Under the pieces are notes generated by a model that made no database searches, was not told where the DNA came from, and was given only the letters and a program-made list of their open reading frames with translations. A stretch of DNA of 64,000 nt from contig WSUB01000066.1 of assembly GCA_019633425.1 (NCBI GenBank), positions 62,001-126,000 on the forward strand, read 5' to 3'. This DNA is from Tulasnella sp. 424. Lineage: Eukaryota > Basidiomycota > Agaricomycetes > Cantharellales > Tulasnellaceae. The position numbers and the translations under genes are program-made. This document shows positions 11,846-22,542 of this stretch, piece by piece. How positions within the stretch are numbered: position 1 is the stretch's first letter; every line of letters begins with the position of its first letter.

Positions 11846-12998
11846 GGTGAGCAGCTTCACGCTCCGCGTTGGCAGTCTCGGATGAACCTGAAAAAATCCA
11901 TTTTAGTCGGGAATGTGCTTCGAATTTTGATTACAATGGCGGAAATAGATTATGGATGTAGATAATGAGACTATAGTTTCACAGGTTGTGCAACGGACGA
12001 CCCATCGAGACACGGCACTCGCGTTAACAAGTTGGTGATCGTTAGCATATCCCGACGAGGTGGCCTTGGGTGGGTTTCTCCTTGCCCCAGAGCTATGAAG
12101 ACATGATTTAAGTCGAGAAACGGGTAACCTCGGTTCGTCCCTCGTTCGGCAATTGCGAGTTTGAACGTGATATACATTTAAGGATGGGTTGCATGTCGTT
12201 TGAATAAACGTGACAACGAGAGAGGTTGCCGACGGAGATCTCGGGACCCGGCTCCCGAACGCCCTCATCCTCCTGACTGCAACGCGGGCATACGCTCCGT
12301 AGCGGAACCTGCCCGATAATCACAGGCAATTCAAATACGCTGGTGGATGTGTCTTGCTCGAAGGCAAAACTTTTCGGAGTTGGAGTCGTAACTTGCCCGC
12401 CGCTCAAAAATCCGTCGCCTGTCGCACCTTCGGGGTTTTCCAGAGTTAGTCTTTCAACAAGCCAGGATTTTCTCTTGGCCTCGCTCACGTGTACGGAATT
12501 GAAACAGATGCTCCGGAGACCCAAAACACTCTCTGGACTCGAAGTTTCCACATGAGCATTGAGTTTGCTGGAAACCAGCCTCTGGCAGGACAGGCCGACA
12601 CCGCATCCAAAGGCCTTGGCCCACACTTTCACCCCGGAAGAATGGAGCATCTCACAAGGTTCTATTTCTATATATGACTCTCCCGACGCGGACAAGGTAC
12701 TGAGTCTGAAATTATGAAATCACGTTGTCTCTGGAGGGCCAAGTTATTTCCTTTTTGGGAACTTCACGTTACCTGACCCTCTGCGGTGCACGTTGAAGAT
12801 TTTTGACGATAGATAAGGCCTATCAACAGCCAATTGTTGGAAAGGAGTGTATCCAAGGGTCTGGGAGGGCTGTTTCTTACCGCATTCATGAGTCCTCCAT
12901 CTTCTTTGCCTCATGTTTTCCCTCTCACTCAAACTTATAGTCCGACCCCAGGAAAAATTTCCTTCCGCCCTTTGTCGCCCCCATCGAATTACTGTTTT
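11846..12998. other. Intergenic, upstream region of dynamin gene 3
   Basis: There is no convincing gene. The block aligns with 17080-18194, the upstream region of gene 4. Minus-strand ORFs in the two copies match in patches but shift frame against each other, so I do not call a gene. GGGAGG-type elements lie at 12731 and 12861. Confidence 0.5.
12731..12755 (+). promoter_or_regulatory. GGGAGGRCC-type elements upstream of dynamin gene 3
   Basis: CTGGAGGGCC followed by a TTATTTCC tail; a second copy, CTGGGAGGGC, sits at 12861-12870, about 130 bases before the start. Both recur before gene 4. Confidence 0.3.
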
Positions 12999-15900
12999 AT
13001 GGCAAAAAGCAAGACCGCCAAAGGTATTAAAGGCAAATCAGCAATTGTTCAACCCCTAGTCCCCCCCATTGCTTTTATTCCTCCCATCGAACCCATGGCC
13101 TCCGCTTCAACTCCTCAAACTCCGGTGGAGGGTACCAAAGACCGTGAAAGTCCTTTCGATATTATCCCAACGCCAAAGTCGGACTTCGAAGAACCTCAAG
13201 CCGACCAGTACCCACGAACGTACTCCAACCCTCCAACCCGGCCCGTAACTCCTTCCGCGCCAAGAGTCCAAGAAATCGCGGAGGAACCAATTCGCGAAGA
13301 GAGCCAACGAGCACCCCCGGCCCCGTCGCCTACCCGTACCAGGAGCTTCTTTGGTTCTCGCGGGCCTCGAAGTGCCCCCGCCACTGGCGAAGAGCCCAAG
13401 ATGGGGGACTATTTCACTAAACGCCGCGAGCTTCTCAATATTCTGAAAAGTCTCCATAGTACAGGGTAGGTGTATACCTCAGTCCTTTGAGCGTGCTTTC
13501 TCGCTAAGTGCTCCGACCTTGCCTCAGAATCCAGAACGAGTTGGATCTTCCCCAGATTGTTGTAGTCGGGTCCCAGAGCGTTGGTAAAAGCTCTCTCATC
13601 GAGTCCATGTCTGGAGTAAGCGTTGCCATAAAATATGCCATATATCGTCGTCGCTCAGATTTACCACCTACCTAGCTGACCTTACCACGAGATACGGGGA
13701 CATGCACTCGGTGAGAATTCACAGAATCACCCAAGTTCGGCTTAGAATGTATTCTCACGTCTTATTGATCCCATGTAGCTGTCCTATGGAGTGCCGCTTA
13801 CAATACGGCCAAGTGTGGTCTTGCAAGATATCTCTTCGCTTTCATGTCGACCGAACGGGACACCCACTGGCTACCATTCGCGACGTGCCTTTCGGTTCCA
13901 CTCTATACAACGCTCAAGACGTTGAGAGGATGCTCAGACGAGCGCAACGTGCGATTCTCCGCCCCGAGCTCGACCCTACTCTGTTCACAGACGATTCCGA
14001 TCTTCACGTATTTGGTGTTCCTTTGACATTCTCTGGAAATTGCGTGTGCATTCAGGTTGAAGGCCCAAATATACCCGACTTATACTTCTACGATCTCCCT
14101 GGTGAGCATTGATTTTCCCGTACACCGTTCACAGAATCCCTTGACTTACTTCGTTTGGCTGCAGGCATCATTGCCAACGTCGGCGATGGAGGGAACGAGG
14201 CGGATATCAGACTTGTGGAGGACCTCGCCAAAAGCTATATCAAGAAGCCTAATTGCATCGTGTTGTTGGTAATATCTTGCGAAAGTGAGTCCTGCAGGTT
14301 CTCGTTGTGAGCGGTTCCTCAATTGACCTGGTATACTCTGTGACCGTAGCCGACTTTGAAAACCAGGGTGCCGGACGCTTAGTTCTTAAGGACCCAGCCC
14401 TTCGGAAACGCACAATCGGTTCGTCGGGCCTTTAGTTCCAACGTTCTATCCACTTCCACTCACGAGATTCCAAACTTAGGGGTCTTGACCAAGGTTGACC
14501 GTATCGAGTTTGGAGGGTCATCCAAGTGGCTTCGAATGCTTCGTGNNNNNNNNNNNNNNNNNNNNNNNNNNNNNNNNNNNNNNNNNNNNNNNNNNNNNNN
14601 NNNNNNNNNNNNNNNNNNNNNNNNNNNNNNNNNNNNNNNNNAGATTCCAAACTTAGGGGTCTTGACCAAGGTTGACCGTATCGAGTTTGGAGGGTCATCC
14701 AAGTGGCTTCGAATGCTTCGTGGGGAGGACCAGCCTTTGATGCACGGCTGGTACTGCGTGAAGCAGAGGGATCTTGGTCAGCTTCAAGAGGGTGTCACCT
14801 GGGAGGAAGCGCGGTCATACGAAACCGAGTTCTTCCAGACCACAGCACCGTGGGCGGATTTGGATTATTCACAACGCTCTCGCTTGGGAAGTGGGAAGCT
14901 GGCTGAGCGCCTTGGGACCATTTTGTCGAATTTGGCTCAGCAAGAGTAAGTCTCTTCTATCCGAGTCGGTCCAAGGCAATGGTGTGTTCGAATTCCGGGT
15001 TTGCATACTGAGGCGTCCTTCTCTGCAGACTGCCAGGAATCCGGAAGACCGTCAATACTGAACTCACGAAAGTCAACAATCGGCTCAAAGAGTTGACTCC
15101 CCCCAAAATCGCGGATCCTCGCCGGGTTGTCATCACTCTCCTTCGCGACTTCACCAAACAGCTCTCGAAACACATCGAGGGTATCCCACCCATGGTTAAC
15201 CCAAGCGACCCAACCGATACCACCGCGACTGGCCTGCTTCATAGCCTGAACGAGGCATACGAGCGCTTCAGGGTCAAGCTCCACAAGACGGCCCCACAGT
15301 TCCGACCCTGGACCACGACGGCGAACGTCGACTCTCAAAAGCAGAAGCAGATGCTTGATAGTGCAAAGCAGGATGACGATGCGGTCGGTCTCGGAACTAC
15401 TTGCTCACTCCACGCGGACGAGATTATGGATTTGGCGAGGCGGTGAGTCACTTAACTCGGATCTATTCGATGAGTGAACGAATATTCCGTCAGGTCGAGA
15501 ACCCGAGAGCTTCCAGGAAACTATCCATTTTCTGTCAAAGAGCGGCTCATTTTGGAATCAGTCTGCCAGTGGTCCGACCTGGCCCAAGAGTGCTTCACCG
15601 AGGTTAAGGACATCGTCGTCAAACACATTATCCGCGTCGTCGAAGAGCACTTTAAGGGATACAATAACGGTGGACTCAAAGAGGCCGTTAGGTAAGCAAC
15701 CCAGCCCTTCCAGGTGCGCATTGGATCTGATTATTTCCTCGAACTTGGTGAAGTAAAATTACGTCCGAGCAAATCGTCAAATGCGCCAAGACGACGAGTA
15801 AGAAGATCGGCAGCCTTTATCAAAGCGAATGTTCACCGTATACGCAAAACGAGCAATACTTCCTTGGGTACAAGACCAAGATGCTTACCCGATACAAGGT

Positions 15901-16444
15901 TATCCACCAGGAGCTTGAAGGAAGAACCAACCTAGTCACTGCCCTCCGCGCGTACAATGCCAGTAATACTAATAGTACCGGCAACGCGACACAGTGGAAC
16001 TATCTTACCAACGCAATCTCGAATCTGACTTATTTTGGGATCACTGTCAAGGCCGAGGACTTCATAACACTCCTGCCTCAGCACGACGTGACTACTGCCC
16101 TCGACATCATGGCGGAGGTTCGCGCTTATTTCCAAGGTAGGTGCTATTGCATATGATTTCGATCTCCTACTGATTGTGGTGGTCTCTCGTCCTCAGTCGC
16201 TTATAAACGCTTCGGCGATAACGTGCCCAAGCAGATAGATGCGGACTTCGTCCGAGGAATCGACGGCAGCGACGACTCCGATGGCCTCGATGTGGCGTTG
16301 ATGTCCATGGACCTTAGCACAGAAAAATGCATGGAATACCTTCAGGAACCTGCGTCCGTCATCCGCGAGCGAACTGCTTTGTCAGGAAAGAAGCAGCGTT
16401 TGGAAGCCGCCCAATTGAAGCTGGAGAGATATTATCGTGGATGA
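12999..16444 (+). CDS. Dynamin-like large GTPase, Mx-type, array copy 3 (assembly gap in exon 7)
   Basis: This is a full-length paralogue. The start ATG at 12999 aligns with the copy 4 start; the frame is also open further upstream but without similarity. Exon 1 (467 bases) encodes a Pro-rich tail containing ESPFDIIPTP, then MGDYFTKRR and ILKSLHSTG. Exon 7 (14480-14945) contains 96 N and an 81-base exact duplication of its first bases; leaving out both gives 289 bases, the length of exon 7 in every other copy. The gap is therefore an assembly error, not a lesion. The protein is then about 877 aa. GSQSVGKSS, DLPG and TKVD are present. Exon 11 is six bases longer than in copies 1 and 2, in the Asp/Ser-rich loop, a trait shared with copy 4, its closest relative. 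Confidence 0.85.
14465..14722. other. Assembly gap with duplicated flanks
   Basis: A run of 96 N (14546-14641) has the same 81 bases on each side (14465-14545 and 14642-14722). This is the pattern of two overlapping contig ends that were scaffolded but not merged. Confidence 0.9.
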
Positions 16445-18194
16445 AGTGAGTCGCGCCCTTAGCAGATCGTAAGTTCCAGGATACTGACAAGGCATTTTTC
16501 TTCTCCGTTCAGACTGTTACGTCAGGATTCGTTAAGATGGTAGATCTCAAAAAGCAGTTAGTTTGTAGTAGCCGAATTCATCATATGTACCTGGTTGACT
16601 CGTCAGTCATGCGAGACAGCGTTTCCCCTGCTTCGGAATGAGGGTACAAACGGACCTGAGTCATAGGAGCTCAAGGATTCCTTTCAACACTTTGAAGTGC
16701 TCCACTGCAGTACTGCCGATCAGTCCAGCCATTAAGGGGTGGTGGCGGCGATTTGTAATCAAAAGCTTTGCTGCGGATCCGTCGAAAGAATGATGCTAAG
16801 AATCCCAAACATACGTTCATTCGAGTTTCGCTATGGATGATCCTGCTGGAACGACGTACCTCGACTTGGTGTCGCGGATAGCGAATTACATGTTGTGTGA
16901 CTGGTAGTGAGTTTGCCGGCGGAGATGTCCTGCCAATGTTCGGAAAGGTCTCCGTTCAATGACATCAAGAGAATCTCGTTTAATGCCAACACCATTGCTT
17001 AGAAGACCCATTTATACCAGCCGGCTGCAAAGGCGAGCAACTTGACTGGCAAACCGTGTCGCAAGGTTAAGTACGACTACCGTGGTTCCCTCTGGATAAC
17101 GCGGGCAGCATTGACGGGAGAGCTCATCGGAAGGAATTTAAGAGATAAAGAGACTGTAGTTTAAAACAGCTTGTGCAATGGACGACCCATCGAGACACGA
17201 CGCTCGCGTTGCAAGTTGACATATTCTTTTCCGGCTTGACGTTACCCTATCCCCACGAAGTGACCTTGAATGAATTTCTCCTCGCCCCAGAGCTTGGCAC
17301 AACACAAAGACATGATTTAAGTCGAGAAACGCGTAAGCTTGGTTCGCCACTTGTTCAGCAATTGCGAACTTCAAGTTGAACGTGATATACATTCGGGACG
17401 GGGTTGCATAATCGTAAGACGTGACGACGAGAGAAGTCCGACGGATATCTCGAATCTGGTTTCGAAACTCGCTCACCCTCCTGACTACAAAGCAAGCATA
17501 CGCTCCGTCGCAGAACCGGCACGATAATCAAAAGCAAGTCAAATGTGCTGGTGTATGTGTCTTGCTCGAAAGACTTTACGGAGTTGGAGTCGTAACTCGC
17601 CCGCTCAAAACCTGTCCCCTGTGGCACTTTCGGGGGGTTTTTTAGAGTTAGTATTTCAACAAGCCAGGATTTTCTCTTGGACTCGCTCACGCGTACGCAA
17701 CTGGAACAGTTGCTCCGGAGACCCAAAATACTCTCTGGACTCGAAGTTTCCACATGTGCATAGAGTTTGCTGAAAACTAGCCCTAGCATGAGGCCGACAA
17801 CCGATCAAAAGGCCTTGGTCCACACTCTCACCCCGGAAGAATGGACATTTCACAAGCCAGTGTGACTTTTCCAGCAGCGCGGACAAGTACTGAGTTTAAG
17901 TTTTACGAAAAGGTTTATCACGTTGCCCGGAAGGGCCAAGTTATTTCCATTTCGGGAACTTCACGTTCCCTGACCCGAGCTCTGCAGTTCACGTTGAAGG
18001 ATTTTGACGATAGATGAGCCTATCGACAGCCAATTGTTGTGAAGGAGGCTGTCCAGGGTTTGGGAGGGCCGTTTCTTACCGCATTCGCGAGATTCTAACT
18101 TTTGCCTCATGTTTTCCCTCTCACTCGAACTTATATTCCGACCCCAAGAAAGAATTCCTTCCGTCCTGTATCTCTCCCAACGCATTCTCGTTTT
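16445..18194. other. Intergenic between dynamin genes 3 and 4
   Basis: The first part resembles the downstream flank of gene 4 (21453-22070) and the second part resembles the upstream region of gene 3. I see no gene. GGGAGG-type elements lie at 17926 and 18061. Confidence 0.5.
17926..17950 (+). promoter_or_regulatory. GGGAGGRCC-type elements upstream of dynamin gene 4
   Basis: CCGGAAGGGCC followed by a TTATTTCC tail; a second copy, TGGGAGGGCC, lies at 18061-18070, about 130 bases before the start. Both are shared with gene 3 through the segmental duplication. Confidence 0.3.
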
Positions 18195-21100
18195 ATGGCA
18201 AAGAAAAAGGGCACCAATTGGTTTAATCGTACACCAACGATTGTTCAGCCCACTCCCTCCACGGAAACTATTCCCCCCATCGAACCAGTTCCCCCCACTC
18301 AGACCCCCCAACTGCCTGTGGAAGACTCTCAAGATCGAGAAAGTCCTTTCGATATTATCCCGACACCAATGTCCTCCTTTGAAGAACCTCAACCCGACCA
18401 GTACGAGCAAAGGTTCTCCAACCCTCCATCTAGGCCTGCCACTCCGCCCCCACCAAAAGACGAAGAGCCGGAGGAGGTACCTATTCGCGAAGAAAGTCAA
18501 CAGGCACCCCCAGGCCCGTCGCCCACACGCACGAAAAGCCGTTTCGCTTCCGGCATGCCTCGCAGCGCATCCGCCAGGGGCGACGAGCCTCGGATGGGGG
18601 ATTATTTCACCAAGCGCCGTGAACTCCTCGATATCCTGAAAAGCCTCCATAGTACGGGGTAAGTGTGCATCTCCGTTCTTTCTCCGTCGTGCTGTTTCCG
18701 CTAAATTCTTCCGGGTTGCCTCAGAATACAGAACGAGTTGGACCTTCCCCAAATCGTCGTAATCGGATCCCAAAGCGTTGGGAAAAGTTCCCTTATCGAA
18801 TCTATGTCGGGGGTAAGCCTTGCTGTGAGATAAGCTGCATATTATCGACGCTCAGATGTACCGCTCACCTAGCTAACTTTGCCACGAGATACTGGGACGT
18901 GCACACGGTGAGGATCCACGATGAGGCACCAAACCTGGCTTAGAAATATTCTAACCCTGTATTGCTGCCATATAGCTGTCCGATGGAGTGCCGTCTCCAA
19001 TACGGCCAAGTCTGGTCGTGCAAGGTATCTCTTCGCTTTCATGTCGACCGAACGGGACGCCCTTTAGCCCACGTCCGGGACGTACCTTTTGGTCCCACTC
19101 TTTACAACGCCGAAGACGTTGAGAAGATACTGAGGCGAGCGCAACGTGCCATTCTCCGCCCCGAGCTCGATCCTACCCTGTTTATCGACGACTCTGATCT
19201 TCACGTATTCGGTGTTCCCTTGACATTCTCCGGGAATTGCGTGTGCATTAATGTTGAGGGCCCAAATGTACCTGACTTGTACTTCTACGATCTCCCTGGT
19301 GAGCATTGATTTTCTCGTACACCGTTCACATAGTCCCCTGACATCGTTTGGCTGCAGGCATCATTGCCAACGTCGGCGATGGGGGGAACGAGGCAGATAT
19401 TAGACTTGTGGAGGACCTCGCGAAAAGCTATATCAAGAAGCCTAATTGCATCGTATTGTTGGTAATATCTTGCGAAAGTGAGTCTTGCGGATTCTCGTTG
19501 TGAGCGGTTCCTCAATTGACCTGGTGTACTCTGTGACCTTAGCCGACTTTGAAAACCAGGGTGCCGGACGCTTAGTTCTTAAGGACCCAGCCCTTCGACA
19601 ACGCACAATTGGTTCGTCGGGCATCTAGTCCCAACGCTCTATCCACTTTCCACTCATGTGATTCCAAACTTAGGGGTCTTGACCAAGGTTGACCGTATCG
19701 AGTTTGGAGGGTCATCCAAGTGGCTTCGAATGCTTCGTGGGGAGGACCAGCCTTTGATGCACGGCTGGTACTGCGTGAAGCAGAGGGATCTTGGTCAGCT
19801 TCATGAGGGTGTCACTTGGGAAGAAGCACGATCATTCGAGGCGGAGTTTTTCCAGACTACAGCACCGTGGGCGGATTTGGAGTATTCACAACACTCTCGT
19901 TTGGGCAGTGGGAAGCTCGCTGAGCGCTTAGGGGCCATTTTGTCGAATTTGGCTCAGCAAGAGTAAGTCTCTTCTATCGGTCCAAGGGAATCATGTGTTC
20001 AAGTTCGGGGTCTGCATACTGAGGCATCCTTTTCTTCAGACTGCCAGGAATTCGGAAGACCGTTAATGCCGAGCTCACGAAAGTCAACAATCGGCTTAAA
20101 GAGTTGGCTCCCCCCAAGATCGCGGATCCTCGCCGGGTCGTCATCACTCTCCTTCGCGACTTCACCAAGCAGCTCTCGAAACACATTGAGGGTATCCCAC
20201 CCATGGTCAACCCAAGCGATCCAACCGACACCACCGCGACTGGCCTGCTTCATAGCCTGAACGAGGCTTACGAGCGTTTCAGGGTCAAGCTCCACAAGAC
20301 GGCCCCACAGTTCCGACCGTGGACCACGACGGCGAACGTCGACTCCCAAAAGCAGAAACAGATGCTTGATAATGCAAAGCAAGATGACGACGCGGTCGGT
20401 CTCGGAACTACCTGCTCACTCCATGCGGACGAGATTATGGACCTGGCAAAGAGGTAAGTCCTTCTGCTCGGATTTATTGTATGATTAAACGAGAATTTGG
20501 TCAGGTCGAGAACCCGAGAGCTTCCTGGAAATTACCCCTTTTCGGTCAAAGAGCGACTCATTTTGGAATCGGTCCGCCAATGGTCCGACCTCGCCCAAGA
20601 GTGCTTTGCCGAAGTTAAAGATATCGTCGTCAAACACATCATCCGCGTCGTCGAGGAGCACTTCAAGGGATACAACAACGGCGGACTCAAAGAAGCTGTT
20701 AGGTGCGCGACATATCCCTTGCGGTTCCGCTTTAAATCTGACGATTTGCTGGGCCTTGTGAAGCAAAATTACATCCGAGCAAATCGTCAACTGCGCCAAG
20801 GGCACCACTAAGAAAATCGACAGCCTCTACCAAAGCGAGTGTTCGCCATATACGCAGAATGAGCAGTATTTCCTTGGGTACAGGACCAAGATATTGACAA
20901 GGTACAAGGGTATCCACCAGGAATTGGAGGGTTCATCGAACCTTGTCACCGCCCTCAAGACCTATAATCCCGGTAATTCCTCTAGCACGGGCGACTACAA
21001 TCAATGGAGCTACCTCAACCAAGCGATCACATATTTACAAAACTTTGGAATGACGGTCAAGGCTGAGGACTTCATAACGCTTCTACCTCAGCATGATATG

Positions 21101-21452
21101 ACTCCTGCACTCGAGATCATGGCGGAGGTTCGGGCATACTTCCAAGGTAGGTGCTCTTACATACATTCAATCTCTTGCTCATGTCGGTTGTATCTGGTCC
21201 TCAGTCGCCTATAAGCGCTTCGGCGATAATGTCCCCAAGCAAATCGATGCGGACTTCGTGCGAGGAATCGATGGCAGCGATGACTCTTCTGGCCTCGATG
21301 TGGCGTTGATGTCCATGGACCTAAGCACCGAAAAATGCATGGAATACCTTCAGGAGCCTTCGACTGTCATCCGTGAACGAACCGCTTTGGCAGGAAAGAA
21401 GCAACGTCTGGAAGCCGCACAAGTGAAGCTGGAGAAGTATTATCGTGGATGA
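18195..21452 (+). CDS. Dynamin-like large GTPase, Mx-type, array copy 4
   Basis: This is a full-length paralogue and the sister of copy 3. Exon 1 (18195-18658) gives a Pro-rich tail with the same ESPFDIIPTP motif. Exon 7 (19674-19962) is 289 bases, exon 10 (20764-21146) is 383 and exon 11 (21205-21452) is 248, the last as in copy 3. The protein is about 876 aa. GSQSVGKSS, DLPG and TKVD are intact, and the stalk and C-terminal helices follow without a break. Introns are nearly the same sequence as in copy 3, for example around the DLPG exon end and exon 6, which points to recent duplication or gene conversion. No lesion was seen. Confidence 0.9.
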
Positions 21453-22542
21453 GGTGAGTCGCTCCCCCAGCAGATCGTAAGGTCTAGGATACTGACAGGA
21501 CTTTTTTGCTTCTCCGTTCAGACCCTTGTATCAGGACCTATTGGGTGTAGAAAAGAACGTACCTCTGTACAAGTAATTGATTTGTAGTCGTCGAATTCAT
21601 CCGGTTGATTTGCCAGTGATGCGAAACGGCGATTCCTCCGCTTCGGAATACTGTGCCGTGGACCTGACTCATGGGAGCTAAATGATTCGTTTATAACACT
21701 TGAAGTGCTCCACTCACTGCAGTACTGTCGAACAGTCCAGGCAGAAATGGGTGGCCGTGGCGACTTGACGCCAAAAGCTTTGCTGCGGATCCGTCGAAAG
21801 AATGATGCTAAGAATCCCCGAACCCAAGTTTCGTTCGAGTTTTGCTATCGATGAGCGTCATGGAACCTCCAGTTTTGAGGTACCTCGGCTTCGTGCCGCG
21901 GACAACGAAAAGACGTGCTGTGTGACCTGTAGCGAGGTTGCCGGCGGGGATCCCCAATGTGCATCGAAAAAGTCCCCGTGCCGCGGATCCCAGAGCCAAA
22001 CTCCACCTCACGAAGTCTCCATAACGAGGTTCGTCAAGAACACGTTCCAATGACATCAGGCTGACCTATTTTACATAATGCAAGACCTGTTGATTCGATG
22101 ACTAATTCTTACCGAACAGCTGCTCAGGTGGCAGACTTGAATGGCGCACCATGGAATTCCCCACCCCTGGATTTGTCCAGCACATCTCCGACCTGAATGC
22201 TGACTGCCAGCATCCGCTGCTGCTCAGTATTACTTCAAATAACAGTGCAAGTCACAGATAGAAGACATCCCATCTGACTCGAATTTAATTTCATGAGGTG
22301 GAGACCGTTGGCGTTGGGTAGTGGAGCGGCGATGGGGTGTGTTGCCTTTCAGAGTAAGCAACGGACTTCCAGGAGGCTTATGCTGCAAGGAGGACTTAAA
22401 ATCTCCTTATTTGTAGAACTACGGAGGGCTTTGCTTGTCAAAACTGGAGGTGGACTCCACGAATGACGACTTTGTGCAAGTGGTCGGTTTGGAGGATATA
22501 AAATGCGACCGTAGCCTTGAGGTTTCTGGCTAACGAAACAAG
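21453..22542. other. Intergenic between dynamin genes 4 and 5
   Basis: The first 600 bases match the downstream flank of gene 3. No gene is supported, and no GGGAGGRCC element was seen before gene 5. Confidence 0.5.

Larger units (their letters stand above)
11880..17080 (+). repeat. Segmental duplication unit A (contains dynamin gene 3)
   Basis: The upstream region, whole gene and downstream flank of copy 3 match, in order and on the same strand, the unit from about 17130 to 22070 containing copy 4. The similarity includes introns and intergenic sequence, for example the CTTTGCTGCGGATCCGTCGA stretch near 16765 and again near 21777. The ends are approximate. Confidence 0.75.
17130..22070 (+). 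repeat. Segmental duplication unit B (contains dynamin gene 4)
   Basis: This is the partner of the unit at about 11880-17080. It carries the gene 4 upstream region, the gene and its downstream flank. The ends are approximate. Confidence 0.75.

Noticed and set aside
12108..12695. Minus-strand ORF of 195 codons between dynamin genes 2 and 3, with a similar ORF at 17355-17789
   Set aside because: The two regions are copies of one duplicated flank. Their ORFs match only in patches and shift frame against each other by indels that are not multiples of three, so coding is not conserved. I found no domain.
14465..14722. True tandem duplication inside dynamin gene 3
   Set aside because: Exact identity of the flanks around N, and restoration of the family exon length when one copy is dropped, fit an assembly overlap better.
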